Notes: generated by a model from the letters alone, not told the origin. A stretch of DNA of 64,000 nt from Candidatus Epulonipiscium viviparus (GCF_030708075.1 NZ_CP117982.1:2683302-2747301), one strand, 5' to 3'; counted from the first letter of the stretch, positions 53,719 through 62,907 are shown. A program made the numbers and translations.

Positions 53719-54729
53719 TTATTTAACAATTACTCCGTCGAGATCCCAAAGGTCTTCCCAATCATTTGCGCCTTCCCAAAGGAATACTTGCCCCTTAATA
53801 AGACGATTGTTTTTGTCTAGGCCTTCGATAGTTTTCATTTCTGCTTCTGTGAGCGGATCTTCGGTGATACATTTTAGGTTGCTAGTGTAGAATGCTTCTT
53901 CTGTTGCAAAAGGAATAGGCACTTGCCCACGTTGCGCAGCCCATTTTAAACACACTACAGCTGGATGGATGTTGTGAGCCTTTGCGATTGCTTGGATTTC
54001 TGGCTCGTTGATGTCTGTAATATCTGTTGCAGTGGTATCTCTTTCCGGACGCTCTGGAGATCCGATAGGGCAAAATGCAATTGGAAGAATATCTTGCCCT
54101 CTGAGATAGTTGAACAAAGCTGGCTGCGGGAAGCATGGGTGCAGCTCCATCTCGATTGCTACTGGCTTGATTCTACACAAAGGCAATACTGCTTTGAGTT
54201 TAGGAATTGTCATGTTACTCATACCAATAGATTTTACAAGACCCATATCCACTAATTTTTCACATTGCTGCCAGGTTTTCATAAATTCCTCGACGCTAAA
54301 CGGTTTTGAATCTGGATTTCTAGAGTCTACATCGCAACCAGGCGCGTGATAGTTAGGGAAAGGCCAGTGGATAAAGAATAAGTCGATATACTCAAGCTGT
54401 AAGTCTTTTAGACTCTTGGCGCAAGAAACTAAAACATCGCCCGCACCGTGCATGTCATTCCAAACTTTGCTTGTGATAAATAGATCTTTGCGTCGAACAA
54501 GGCCCTCTTCTATTGCTTCGGTGAAAACTTTGCCAATTTCAGTCTCGTTATGATAGCAAGCAGCACAGTCGAAAAGTCTGTATCCAACCTTGATTGCGCC
54601 TTTAACTGCAGCAGATACTTGCTCGCTGTTATATCTATCTGAGCCAAATGTCCCCATTCCAATTGCCGGGATTTCTAATCCGTTGTTTAAAGTTCTCTTT
54701 GGTATAAGATTTTGTGAAATTACTTCCAT
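53719..54729 (-). CDS. Aldo/keto reductase
   Basis: The 336-residue NADPH-type oxidoreductase has the catalytic tetrad Asp (RLFDCAACY), Tyr (same segment), Lys (FITSKVW) and His (LFFIHWPFP), and the signature IGMSNMTIPKL. It would interconvert an aldose and a polyol or similar carbonyl pair. It is the last gene of the five-gene operon, before the terminator, together with a zinc alcohol dehydrogenase; such pairs reduce a sugar and re-oxidise the polyol (inference). Confidence 0.9.
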   Translation of the reverse strand: MEVISQNLIPKRTLNNGLEIPAIGMGTFGSDRYNSEQVSAAVKGAIKVGYRLFDCAACYHNETEIGKVFTEAIEEGLVRRKDLFITSKVWNDMHGAGDVLVSCAKSLKDLQLEYIDLFFIHWPFPNYHAPGCDVDSRNPDSKPFSVEEFMKTWQQCEKLVDMGLVKSIGMSNMTIPKLKAVLPLCRIKPVAIEMELHPCFPQPALFNYLRGQDILPIAFCPIGSPERPERDTTATDITDINEPEIQAIAKAHNIHPAVVCLKWAAQRGQVPIPFATEEAFYTSNLKCITEDPLTEAEMKTIEGLDKNNRLIKGQVFLWEGANDWEDLWDLDGVIVK

Positions 54730-54759
54730 TCTTATTAACTCTCCTTTAATTTTAATTTT

Positions 54760-55806
54760 TTAGTCGTTGATTAACAATACTTTGCCCTTAACTCTTCCGG
54801 GCTCTTTAAAAAGCATAAACGCTTCTTGGGCCAAAGACATCGGCATTTTTTCTGCAATAAAAGCAGGGTCAAATTTGAGCTGGCCAGTCTTAAAGTAATG
54901 GGCGGTTAAATCCCATTCTTTTCCAGGATATGGTGCGCTATATGACATCCAAGAGCCTGTAAGCTTAAATTCTTTGCGGTTCATATTTTCCCACATTTTA
55001 GGAGTGAATGTCAAATCCACATGTGGAGTACCTATAAAACAAACGTTTGCTTTGTTACTAGCAAGTTCGAATGCTAAATGCATTGTTGTAGTTTGCCCGG
55101 CAGTTTCAAAAACATATTTAAAGCCCTTGCCATCCGTAAATTCAGAAACGTCGTCCATAAATCCTTCTTTGAGAGTGTTGAAAGTTTTTGTAGCGCCCAT
55201 CCTCTTGGCAAGTGCAAGCCTCTCGTCGCTTATATCAAATACTACAACTTCTGCAGCACCAAAGATTTTTGCCCATTGCATAGTGAAAATGCCGATGGTT
55301 CCGCCGCCGAGTATGGCAACCTTGGCTCCGCCTTGATAATCGTTTAAAAACAGCCCATGCAAAGCAACAGTGGACGGCTCAAACATTGCCCCTTGTTCGT
55401 ATGGAATACTCGAGTCAAATGGTACAGCATTTCGCTCGGGGATTACGACATACTCTGCGTTGCTTCCCTGCTCTCGAGAGCCGATAAAACTATATTTCTT
55501 GCAAAGTGAGTAGTTGCCTTGCTGGCAGTCTTCGCAGGATAGGCAGGGCAAGAGTGGTGCGCCAGAAACTCGGTCGCCAACCTTAACTTTGCTAACGCCT
55601 TCGCCTATTTCCACAACATCTCCCGAAAATTCATGCCCCAAAACGATAGGATAGAAATGAACCCCATTGTGAAGTACACGAGGAATGTCCGATCCGCATA
55701 TGCCAGATGCCTTAATTTTAATTTTAACCATACCAGCCGATACTTCTGGTTCTGGATAATCTAGATACTCAACAACTTCATTTGCAGTAACGACAGCTGC
55801 TTTCAT
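54760..55806 (-). CDS. Zinc-dependent alcohol/polyol dehydrogenase
   Basis: From ATG 55806 (AAAGGGTG upstream) the protein has 348 residues. It shows catalytic zinc ligands Cys (GICGSD) and His-Glu (LGHEFSG), four structural-zinc Cys (LPCLSCEDCQQGNYSLC), and the NAD-binding AILGGGTIGIF. The closest remembered family is sorbitol or galactitol-1-phosphate dehydrogenase. Together with the AKR, kinase and aldolase it fits an oxidoreductive sugar route. The exact substrate is not deducible. Confidence 0.9.
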   Translation of the reverse strand: MKAAVVTANEVVEYLDYPEPEVSAGMVKIKIKASGICGSDIPRVLHNGVHFYPIVLGHEFSGDVVEIGEGVSKVKVGDRVSGAPLLPCLSCEDCQQGNYSLCKKYSFIGSREQGSNAEYVVIPERNAVPFDSSIPYEQGAMFEPSTVALHGLFLNDYQGGAKVAILGGGTIGIFTMQWAKIFGAAEVVVFDISDERLALAKRMGATKTFNTLKEGFMDDVSEFTDGKGFKYVFETAGQTTTMHLAFELASNKANVCFIGTPHVDLTFTPKMWENMNRKEFKLTGSWMSYSAPYPGKEWDLTAHYFKTGQLKFDPAFIAEKMPMSLAQEAFMLFKEPGRVKGKVLLIND

Positions 55807-55826
55807 ATTAACACCCTTTCTTATCA

Positions 55827-57338
55827 TCAATTCTCTTGCGGTTGCATCATGTCTTCTAATAGATCATACAACTTGAGATATTTTTTATAGCCCTGCCCAT
55901 AGGTTAGCTGGTTATCTTTGTTAGCAGTATGCATCCTCTTAATTGTGACACATCTTCGCACTGCATCTTCAAAACTATCATAGATACCAACTCCGACTCC
56001 AGCCAAAATAGCAGCGCCAAGAGGAGTCGCCTCATCTGATGCGGGCACAATGATGTCCTTGCCGGTTACATCCGATTTGATTTGTGTCCACAGTAGCGAG
56101 TTTGCAGAGCCACCGGTGGCAACGAGTTCTTTAACCGATGCGCCCGCGTCTTTTGCAATGTCGAGATTATGCTTTAGCGAATATGCGACACCCTCCATAG
56201 AAGAGCGAACCATATGCCCTCTTGTTTTGCTAAAGTCTAGACCGTAGTATACACCTTTTGCGCATGGATTCCAAATGGGTGAACGCTCGCCTGCCATATA
56301 AGGGAGAAAGGTTACGCCATCTGATCCAGCTGGAACTGCTGCAGCAATTTCGTTGAGATAGTCAAATGAGCTAAGCCCGCGTTCTTTTGCAGTGCCACGG
56401 TCACCCAACTCTCGCTCCACCCATCGCATAACTCCGCCACCACCAGTTGTGCCGCCTTGCAATAACCATTTGCCTGGTACGACGTGATTGCTCAAGATCA
56501 GCCTTGAATCTGCTTTATACGTATCAATACATATGCTCATTCCGCCAGCTTGCCCACCTTGCTCTTGGGTTTGGCCATTGTGAATAACCCCAACTCCAAG
56601 CGTGGCACAAGCAGCATCTAGTCCGCCTGCAACAACTTTGGTGCCCTCTAACAATCCAGATTTTTCAGCTGCAGTTTTGTTAATAGCCCCAACAATGTCA
56701 CTGCACTCATATATTTTAGGAAGGATAGATGCTTTAATACCAAGTTGAGCACACATATCTTGATCCCACGTGCCCTCTTTCATGTCGTAACAATGAATGC
56801 CATAGCCTTGCGATTTGTCTTGAGAAAATTCTCCGGTGAGCTTATATACGATATAACTGTTAGATTGTAATATAGCAAAAATGCGTTCATAAACCGCGGG
56901 ATGATGCAATTTATAATAAATAATTTTGCCGGTTGTGTAAGTTGGTTGTAATGAATTTCCCGAAAGCTCAAATATGCGTTGCGGCCCCAATTGATTTGTG
57001 AGGATTTTACATATATCGGAGCTTCGCCTATCCATCCATATAGGGTTATTTACCAAAATATTTCCATCTACATCAACAGCAATAGCAGACCAGCTTTGCC
57101 CGGCAACTCCCACGCCTGCAATTTGTTCAGGATTGATATTTGCCTTTTGGATGCATAGCTTTGAAGCCTCGCAAACGGCGTTCCACCACTCTTCGGGGTT
57201 TTGCTCAACAAAGCCTTCTTGAGGATAATAGGTGTGGTACTCTCCATTTGTCTGGGCCACAACTTCTCCCTTTGTATCAAAAATCGCTACCTTACAAGAA
57301 CTCGTTCCAATGTCCATACCCATCAGATATTTATCCAA
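55827..57338 (-). CDS. FGGY-family carbohydrate kinase (xylulokinase-like)
   Basis: The start is TTG 57338, 5 nt after AAAGGGGAGA; the longer GTG 57356 would place that site inside. It has 503 residues: two ASKHA halves with MGMDIGTSSCKVAIFD, the substrate region NNPIWMDRRSS, FLPYMAGERSPIWNP and ATGGSANSLLWTQI. It phosphorylates a ketose with ATP. The substrate could be xylulose, fuculose or another ketose; position next to a tagatose-bisphosphate-type aldolase and a fucose-type mutarotase leaves this open. Confidence 0.9.
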   Translation of the reverse strand: MDKYLMGMDIGTSSCKVAIFDTKGEVVAQTNGEYHTYYPQEGFVEQNPEEWWNAVCEASKLCIQKANINPEQIAGVGVAGQSWSAIAVDVDGNILVNNPIWMDRRSSDICKILTNQLGPQRIFELSGNSLQPTYTTGKIIYYKLHHPAVYERIFAILQSNSYIVYKLTGEFSQDKSQGYGIHCYDMKEGTWDQDMCAQLGIKASILPKIYECSDIVGAINKTAAEKSGLLEGTKVVAGGLDAACATLGVGVIHNGQTQEQGGQAGGMSICIDTYKADSRLILSNHVVPGKWLLQGGTTGGGGVMRWVERELGDRGTAKERGLSSFDYLNEIAAAVPAGSDGVTFLPYMAGERSPIWNPCAKGVYYGLDFSKTRGHMVRSSMEGVAYSLKHNLDIAKDAGASVKELVATGGSANSLLWTQIKSDVTGKDIIVPASDEATPLGAAILAGVGVGIYDSFEDAVRRCVTIKRMHTANKDNQLTYGQGYKKYLKLYDLLEDMMQPQEN

Positions 57339-57368
57339 CGTTCTCTCCCCTTTCACATTACAAGAAAA

Positions 57369-58235
57369 CTATTTACAGCATTTAGAATTTTGCGCTTTGC
57401 CAACGCATCCACACACTTCCATCTTTGCTTTAACAAGATCGCTAACTTTTTTCATCCCGGCTTCGCCAAATTTTTTAGGGTCAAAAGTATCTGGAGCCAC
57501 TTTTAATAGTTCTTTTACACCATCGGTATAAGCAACTCTAAGGTCTGTGGCAAAATTTACTTTGCATATCCCGCGCCTAATGCAGTCTGCAACATCTGCA
57601 TCAGAAACGCCAGATGCCCCGTGCAGCACCAATGGTATAGAAACCAATTTTTTTATCTCATCAAGTCGTGCTTTGTCTAGCTTTGGATCGCCAACATAAA
57701 ATCCGTGAGCGGTTCCAATTGCAACGGCCAAAGAATCGACACCAGTGCGCTCGACAAATTCTTTTGCTTCTTGAGGATCGGTATTTGTATCAACTTCAAC
57801 TTCTAAGTCATCTTCTTTGCCGCCCACTTTGCCTAGCTCGGCTTCGACAGTAATGTTGTTGGGGCGAGCAACTGCAACGACTGCCTTTGATACTGCTATA
57901 TTGTCTTCAAAGCTTTCGTGAGAGCCGTCGATCATAATAGAAGTGTAGCCTTCTTTGATGCCCTGGACAGCAAGGTCAAAGCTGCTCCCGTGATCTAAAT
58001 GTAAAGCTACAGGAACGCAAACTTTTTCGGCTTCTGCCTTTACCATAGCATAAAACATTTTCAAGCTGGCATATCGAACAGTAGACGGAGTGGTTTGAAT
58101 AATCACCGGTGCTTTATTCTCGACAGCAGTTTTGATAACAGCCTTTACCATTTCCATATTTTCGACGTTAAACGCTGCAACAGCATAGCCGCCTTCTTGT
58201 GCAGCCAATAGCATTTTCTTTGAATTTACTAGCAT
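57369..58235 (-). CDS. Class II aldolase, tagatose/fructose-bisphosphate type
   Basis: The 288-residue GatY/KbaY-like enzyme has zinc ligands His in ALHLDHGSS, His in IGTAHGFYVGD and His in LVLHGASGVSD, plus Glu in VEAELGKVGG. It cleaves a ketose (bis)phosphate to dihydroxyacetone phosphate and an aldehyde. The C-terminus carries an unusual Cys-rich tail (CGCVGKAQNSKCCK, four Cys in 14 residues). It is the second gene of the operon, 12 nt after the mutarotase gene. Confidence 0.9.
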   Translation of the reverse strand: MLVNSKKMLLAAQEGGYAVAAFNVENMEMVKAVIKTAVENKAPVIIQTTPSTVRYASLKMFYAMVKAEAEKVCVPVALHLDHGSSFDLAVQGIKEGYTSIMIDGSHESFEDNIAVSKAVVAVARPNNITVEAELGKVGGKEDDLEVEVDTNTDPQEAKEFVERTGVDSLAVAIGTAHGFYVGDPKLDKARLDEIKKLVSIPLVLHGASGVSDADVADCIRRGICKVNFATDLRVAYTDGVKELLKVAPDTFDPKKFGEAGMKKVSDLVKAKMEVCGCVGKAQNSKCCK

Positions 58236-58247
58236 AATACCCTCCTC

Positions 58248-58679
58248 TTAGTTAAATACAACACCTTTTTTGAGAATAACATTTGCGTAAATAGCGGCCT
58301 CTCCAGTTGCCACAATAGCATATGCTTTCTTAGACTCGTCATAAAATTTAAATCTCTCGATGTGTTCTATATTTTGATTGCCATCTGCAGTATCGATCAA
58401 CTGCTTATAAGTTGACCAAATCTCGGGAACCATTCCTTTGTCTTGTGGAGTAACTTCCATAAGCGCTGTAGCGGCATCAACATACTTGTCTAATGGCATA
58501 ACTTGTAATATTGCTTTTAATATTTCTGGGACACCATGCCCATCTAGCCTAATTACCTGAGGACCCATTGAATGCGCAGGGAAATTTCCGTCTGCAATAA
58601 CAATAGTGTCGCCGTGCCCCATTTCCATCAATACTTTCAAAAGCTCTGGTGATAAAATATTTGGGATTCCTTTTAACAT
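58248..58679 (-). CDS. RbsD/FucU-family sugar mutarotase
   Basis: The 143-residue protein has the FucU/RbsD fold signatures: LLKVLMEMGHGDTIVIADGNFPA with the active-site His and Asp, and the later conserved FYDESKKAYAIVATGE. FucU interconverts anomers of fucose, RbsD those of ribose; the longer N-terminal match favours FucU. It is the first gene of the operon, which suggests that a reducing sugar enters the pathway. The AAGGAG site is before the ATG. Confidence 0.88.
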   Translation of the reverse strand: MLKGIPNILSPELLKVLMEMGHGDTIVIADGNFPAHSMGPQVIRLDGHGVPEILKAILQVMPLDKYVDAATALMEVTPQDKGMVPEIWSTYKQLIDTADGNQNIEHIERFKFYDESKKAYAIVATGEAAIYANVILKKGVVFN

Positions 58680-58995
58680 TTGATATGCTCCTTATATAAA
58701 GATGTGTTGCTTGTGACATGCTAATTCTAATAGATTCTTACTATATTTTCCATATATAAAATACAGTTTTTAATATAAGATTTTCAGATGTCTACAATTA
58801 GTATTTTGAATTATTTAGATTTTTATTCCTGAATGAAGCGATTTTTTGTTATTGTATGCTCGAACGATTCGGCATATTTTTATTGGATATTTTAGAAAAT
58901 TAATGGTATACTCAAAGTGTATAATTAGATATTGAACATGCATAATTAGGCATCGGCAATTTCTAATACTATTATTTTATAAGGAGAAGATACTT
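58680..58995. other. 316-nt divergent intergenic region
   Basis: This AT-rich stretch lies between the sugar operon (minus) and the acidic small gene (plus). I see the promoter at 58883-58912 for the plus gene, no clear promoter for the minus operon, no riboswitch or tRNA, and no good catabolite (cre) site. Confidence 0.6.
58883..58912 (+). promoter_or_regulatory. Extended -10 promoter of the acidic small protein gene
   Basis: TTGGAT (58883-58888), an 18-nt spacer ending TGG, and TATACT (58907-58912), about 77 nt before ATG 58996. Confidence 0.5.
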
Positions 58996-59277
58996 ATGGA
59001 CAAATATAAATTAACAACTAATACTGGAGGGAACTACATATCGGCACTAAAATACATGATAACGGCAGCTTTGGCAGATGCGAGGGCAGATCCGGAGGTC
59101 GCAACTTTTGTGGAGGCGGCTTTTGCGGAGGTTGCGGTAGGTGATGATGACGACGACGAGATTTATGCAACAGCGATTGAAATAGGAGAAAATAATTCAT
59201 CAAACGACGAAATTGCGAACCGAGAAATCGCTGCAGCAAGTGAAGAAATGGCTGCATTTGATGCAACAGAAGACTAA
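58996..59277 (+). CDS. Acidic Ala-rich small protein, unknown function
   Basis: The 93-residue protein has AAGGAG 9 nt before its ATG and its own promoter-like sequence, which supports a real gene. The composition is striking: about 20 Ala and about 25 acidic residues against few basic ones, a run of five Asp (GDDDDDE), and no Cys. No membrane segment or signal peptide is seen. I do not recognise it. The acidic run could bind divalent metal, but no EF-hand spacing is present. Confidence 0.65.
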   Translation: MDKYKLTTNTGGNYISALKYMITAALADARADPEVATFVEAAFAEVAVGDDDDDEIYATAIEIGENNSSNDEIANREIAAASEEMAAFDATED

Positions 59278-59327
59278 AGAAGACTTGCTGTTATAATAAA
59301 AATAGAGAAATTTGGTAAATATGAGCC

Positions 59328-59356
59328 TTGTACTTTCTTAAATAATGCGTTACAAT
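59328..59356 (+). promoter_or_regulatory. Candidate promoter of hom-thrC
   Basis: TTGTAC (59328-59333), a 17-nt spacer and TACAAT (59351-59356), 30 nt before hom. The -35 match is weak. I see no threonine leader peptide. Confidence 0.4.
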
Positions 59357-59385
59357 CATTAGAAAACTAAATTGGAGGAGCTAAC

Positions 59386-60663
59386 ATGATAAAAATTGCA
59401 ATACTTGGTTGTGGAACAGTTGGAGGTGGGGTATATAAACTGATACAAAAAAACTCTAATGACATTAAGATGCGTACAGGCAAGCAGGTAGATGTGAAGT
59501 GGGTGCTTGAAAAAGATGTTGCCAAAGCAAAAGCTGCGGGAGTCGCGGAAGAGCAAATTACACAAAACATTGAGGCGGTCTTGGCAGATGCTGAAGTACA
59601 AATCGTTGTGGAATTAATGGGCGGGCTTACATTTGCGTATGATTGCATTGTTAAAGCGATTAAGGCAGGCAAAAATATCGTAACAGCAAATAAAGATTTG
59701 ATTGCGGTTAAAGGGGAGGAGATCTTTGTACTTGCAAAAGAGAATGGCGTTGATGTCCATTTTGAAGCAAGTGTTGGGGGCGGAATCCCGGTTATTGGGG
59801 CAATGCAAAATGTTCTTTGTGCCAATATGTATTCTGATATTGTGGGAATTTTAAACGGAACCACAAACTATATTTTAACAAAAATGACAGAGCAGGGTAT
59901 TTCGTATCAGACAGCATTGGCTCAGGCATCGGAGTTGGGCTACGCAGAAGCAAATCCAAGCTCTGATGTGGAAGGAACCGACGCTGCACGCAAGATTGCA
60001 ATTTTGGCAAGTATAGCGTTCAATTCAAGATGTACTCTAGATGATGTGTATCAGGAAGGCATAACGCAAATAATAGAGAAAGATATCACTTTGGCAAATA
60101 AACTTGGGTATCAGATTAAATTAGTTGCGATGGCAAAAGAGCGAGATGAGAAGATTATCTTGTTTGTGAGACCAGCATTTGTAAAAAATGAGCACCCGCT
60201 GGCTGCAGTAAATGATGTGTTTAATGCAGTATTTTTGAAATGCGACGCTGCAGATGAGATAATGCTCTATGGTAGAGGTGCAGGAGAGATGCCAACTGCG
60301 AGCTCTGTTGTTGGAGACATTATGGCGATTTGTACAAGCATTGCCAATAAGACTACTGGAAATTATGGGCTTAACTGCTACAAAAATAAAGAAGTTTTGG
60401 AGATAGGAGAGTTATTATCATCGTTTTGTTTGCGATTACGCGTTGAGGATAAACCAAATGTGTTGGCAGGAATAGCAAGTGAGCTCGGCAAGCGTGGCGT
60501 GAGCATAGCATCTGTAATACAGTCTCCTGTGCCAGAAGGAAAGTTATCTAGTCTAACGATTATTACTCATGAAACCAAAGAAAAATATTTGCAAGAAGCG
60601 ATTGTTGATTTAAAAGAAAAAGAGTATGTTAAGAAAGCCAACATCTTTATGTGTTTAGGATAG
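59386..60663 (+). CDS. hom: Homoserine dehydrogenase
   Basis: It reduces aspartate semialdehyde to homoserine in threonine and methionine synthesis. The 425-residue protein has the NAD(P) motif ILGCGTVGGGVY, catalytic region GILNGTTNYILTKM and ASELGYAEANPSSDVEGTDA (Asp and Lys in the family), and a C-terminal ACT domain (LRLRVEDKPNVLAGIASELG) for feedback by threonine. It is followed by thrC after 21 nt. Confidence 0.96.
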   Translation: MIKIAILGCGTVGGGVYKLIQKNSNDIKMRTGKQVDVKWVLEKDVAKAKAAGVAEEQITQNIEAVLADAEVQIVVELMGGLTFAYDCIVKAIKAGKNIVTANKDLIAVKGEEIFVLAKENGVDVHFEASVGGGIPVIGAMQNVLCANMYSDIVGILNGTTNYILTKMTEQGISYQTALAQASELGYAEANPSSDVEGTDAARKIAILASIAFNSRCTLDDVYQEGITQIIEKDITLANKLGYQIKLVAMAKERDEKIILFVRPAFVKNEHPLAAVNDVFNAVFLKCDAADEIMLYGRGAGEMPTASSVVGDIMAICTSIANKTTGNYGLNCYKNKEVLEIGELLSSFCLRLRVEDKPNVLAGIASELGKRGVSIASVIQSPVPEGKLSSLTIITHETKEKYLQEAIVDLKEKEYVKKANIFMCLG

Positions 60664-60684
60664 GGTGTAGAAACGGAGGATATC

Positions 60685-62130
60685 ATGTTTTATTCGAGTA
60701 CTAGAAATAATGATACGAAAGTTGCGTCTGCAGATGCGATTATAAAAGGGCTTGCACCAGATAGGGGGTTGTATACTCCTGTTAGTATTCCGGTTTTGAC
60801 AGCTACGGAAATAGATGTGATCAAGTCTGGTTCTTATAAGGATGCTGCAAAATTGATTTTTGCCAAATATTTGACCGACTTTTCGGAGAAGCAAATAGCC
60901 GTTTGTGTGGATTCAGCTTATGGCGATTCGTTTGAAGAGGTTGCGCCACTATATCAGCTAAATGATCAAGCGTCGGTTTTGGAACTATGGCACGGGCCAA
61001 CTTGTGCCTTTAAGGATGTGGCACTACAGGTGTTGCCATATCTTATGACAACGGCGATAGATATTACGGGCGAAAAAAATGATATTGCCATCATTGTGGC
61101 AACTTCGGGAGATACAGGAAAAGCTGCCTTAGAAGGATTCAAAGATGTTGCGGGGACAAAAATCATTGTGATGTATCCGAGCGAGGGTGTTAGTGCGGTT
61201 CAAAAGCAGCAGATGGTAACGCAAGAGGGAGACAATGTGTCGGTTATTGCAATTAATGGCAATTTTGACGATGCTCAAACTGCGGCCAAAAACATATTTA
61301 CGGATGATGTATTGAATGCCACTTTGTTAGCAAAAGGGATCAAGCTTTCGAGCGCTAACAGTATAAACTGGGGCAGGTTACTTCCACAAATTGTATATTA
61401 TGTAAAGAGTAGTATAGACCTTGGTGGCGCTGATTATGTAGTACCAACCGGAAACTTTGGAAATATATTGGCCGCGTACTTTGCGAAGATGATGGGCGCT
61501 CCAGTGAAAAAGCTTGTATGCGCATCAAATCAAAATAATGTTTTAACAGAATTTATTAAAACGGGTGTGTACGATAGAAGGCGTGAGTTTTTCAAGACGC
61601 TCTCTCCATCGATGGACATATTGATTTCATCAAATTTGGAGCGTTTGATATATGAGCTTTCGGGCCATGACGGTCTATTGGTAGAAAAATTAATGCGAGA
61701 CTTAGAAGAGATGGAAGCATACACTGTGCCAGAAGATATAAAAGCAAAGATAGATGAGTTGTTTTATGCGGCCTGTGCAGATGATGCGGAAACAGAAGAT
61801 GCCATCAAGAGATGCTATGATGAATTTGGTTATTTAATTGATACCCACACAGCTGTTGCATATGATGCGTATAAAAAATATATAAAAGATTGTGTAACAG
61901 AAAAAGTAGTTATAGTATCTACAGCAAGCCCGTATAAATTTCCGATAGGAGTTGGCGACGCGTTGGGGATGGATGTAGATAAAAGTGAATATAAAATATT
62001 GACTGACTTAGAAGCTTTAACAAAAGTAAAAATTCCTGCACCATTGGTGGGGTTGGAGCATAAAAAAGTTTTGCATGAAATAGCATGTAACAAAGAAGAG
62101 ATTTTGCAAACAATAACAGAGCTGCTGTAG
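60685..62130 (+). CDS. thrC: Threonine synthase
   Basis: It converts O-phosphohomoserine to threonine with pyridoxal phosphate. The 481-residue protein has the PLP-lysine region HGPTCAFKDVALQVLP (about residue 110), the phosphate loop ATSGDTGKAALEGF and VVPTGNFGNILAAY. The N-terminal YSSTRN-x-D stretch and length are typical of the long (fungal/Gram-positive) threonine synthase class. The next gene starts directly after its stop. Confidence 0.96.
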   Translation: MFYSSTRNNDTKVASADAIIKGLAPDRGLYTPVSIPVLTATEIDVIKSGSYKDAAKLIFAKYLTDFSEKQIAVCVDSAYGDSFEEVAPLYQLNDQASVLELWHGPTCAFKDVALQVLPYLMTTAIDITGEKNDIAIIVATSGDTGKAALEGFKDVAGTKIIVMYPSEGVSAVQKQQMVTQEGDNVSVIAINGNFDDAQTAAKNIFTDDVLNATLLAKGIKLSSANSINWGRLLPQIVYYVKSSIDLGGADYVVPTGNFGNILAAYFAKMMGAPVKKLVCASNQNNVLTEFIKTGVYDRRREFFKTLSPSMDILISSNLERLIYELSGHDGLLVEKLMRDLEEMEAYTVPEDIKAKIDELFYAACADDAETEDAIKRCYDEFGYLIDTHTAVAYDAYKKYIKDCVTEKVVIVSTASPYKFPIGVGDALGMDVDKSEYKILTDLEALTKVKIPAPLVGLEHKKVLHEIACNKEEILQTITELL

Positions 62131-62544
62131 ATGTTGTATGCAGAAAAGCAGACGTATGAAGATTTGGAAAAAATGCTAGCCAAGCGCTATAAGGAGTTTT
62201 GCAGTAATCCGAAGGCAATAAAAAAACGGGTTGCAATAAATTTTCCGGAGCCTCGCTATAAGATCACATATATTTGTCGTTATCCTGCAGAAAATAATAA
62301 GGATGAGAGTGACAATCAGGGATATATATACTATAAGCCATTGTGGGCCGTAATAGGGCATATGTATATGTTTAAGAGTGTGCCACTAAAGAAAAAGAAG
62401 TCGATATGGGATGGAATATTATTCTTTTTTGTATCTAAAACAGCGAGAGGAAAAGCCGAGATTCAAATAGCGCAAATTTCGTTGATTAGCATTTTGCCTT
62501 TGGCGATACCGATATTAGTGCTAATATTATTTTTGCTATTATGA
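62131..62544 (+). CDS. Small tail-anchored membrane protein
   Basis: The 137-residue protein begins on the base after the thrC stop codon, so it is probably coupled to thrC. It has a charged, Tyr/Lys-rich N-terminal region and one hydrophobic C-terminal helix (about 115-137, LPLAIPILVLILFLLL), which would anchor it in the membrane with most of the chain in the cytosol. I do not recognise it. It has no ribosome site of its own. Confidence 0.7.
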   Translation: MLYAEKQTYEDLEKMLAKRYKEFCSNPKAIKKRVAINFPEPRYKITYICRYPAENNKDESDNQGYIYYKPLWAVIGHMYMFKSVPLKKKKSIWDGILFFFVSKTARGKAEIQIAQISLISILPLAIPILVLILFLLL

Positions 62545-62638
62545 AAGCAGAAAATTAAATATTTTTGATTGCTATTGTATATTTTAGATAAAAGTCGTCA
62601 ATAATCTATATAAATATTTGAATATATGGAGGATTCTC

Positions 62639-62869
62639 ATGAATAAAAGTGTAAACTTACAAGATGTAGTGCTTAATCAGCTCAGAAAAGAGCGCATTAT
62701 TTCTACTGTATTTCTAACAAATGGTTTTCAAATTAAGGGCACTATCAAAGGATTTGATAATTTTGTGGTTTTGGTAGATAGTGAAGGTAAACAGCAATTG
62801 CTATATAAGCATGCGATTTCAACTATTGTACCTAGTAAAACTCTTTATTTAAACCAGACAGAGGAATAA
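62639..62869 (+). CDS. hfq: RNA chaperone Hfq
   Basis: The start is ATG 62639 behind GGAGG; 76 residues. The Sm1 motif ([23 protein letters not shown]) and the Sm2 motif [12 protein letters not shown], with the conserved KH in place, identify Hfq. The N-terminal [14 protein letters not shown] is also typical. It forms a hexamer that pairs small RNAs with mRNAs. It lies before a Fur-type regulator, 49 nt apart. Confidence 0.95.
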   Translation: MNKSVNLQDVVLNQLRKERIISTVFLTNGFQIKGTIKGFDNFVVLVDSEGKQQLLYKHAISTIVPSKTLYLNQTEE

Positions 62870-62886
62870 TATAGATTGCGGAAATA

Positions 62887-62907
62887 CCGTGGTCTGATGC
62901 CATGCGG
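62887..62907 (+). promoter_or_regulatory. Hairpin overlapping the ribosome site of the Fur-family gene
   Basis: CCGTGG pairs with CCATGCGG (two-base bulge); the right arm includes the first bases of the GGAGG ribosome site at 62906-62910. Confidence 0.35.

Noticed and set aside
58680-58995. Catabolite-repression (cre) site before the sugar operon
   Set aside because: ATGAAGCG at about 58833 looks similar but breaks the WTGNAANCG core, so it is not a supported cre site.
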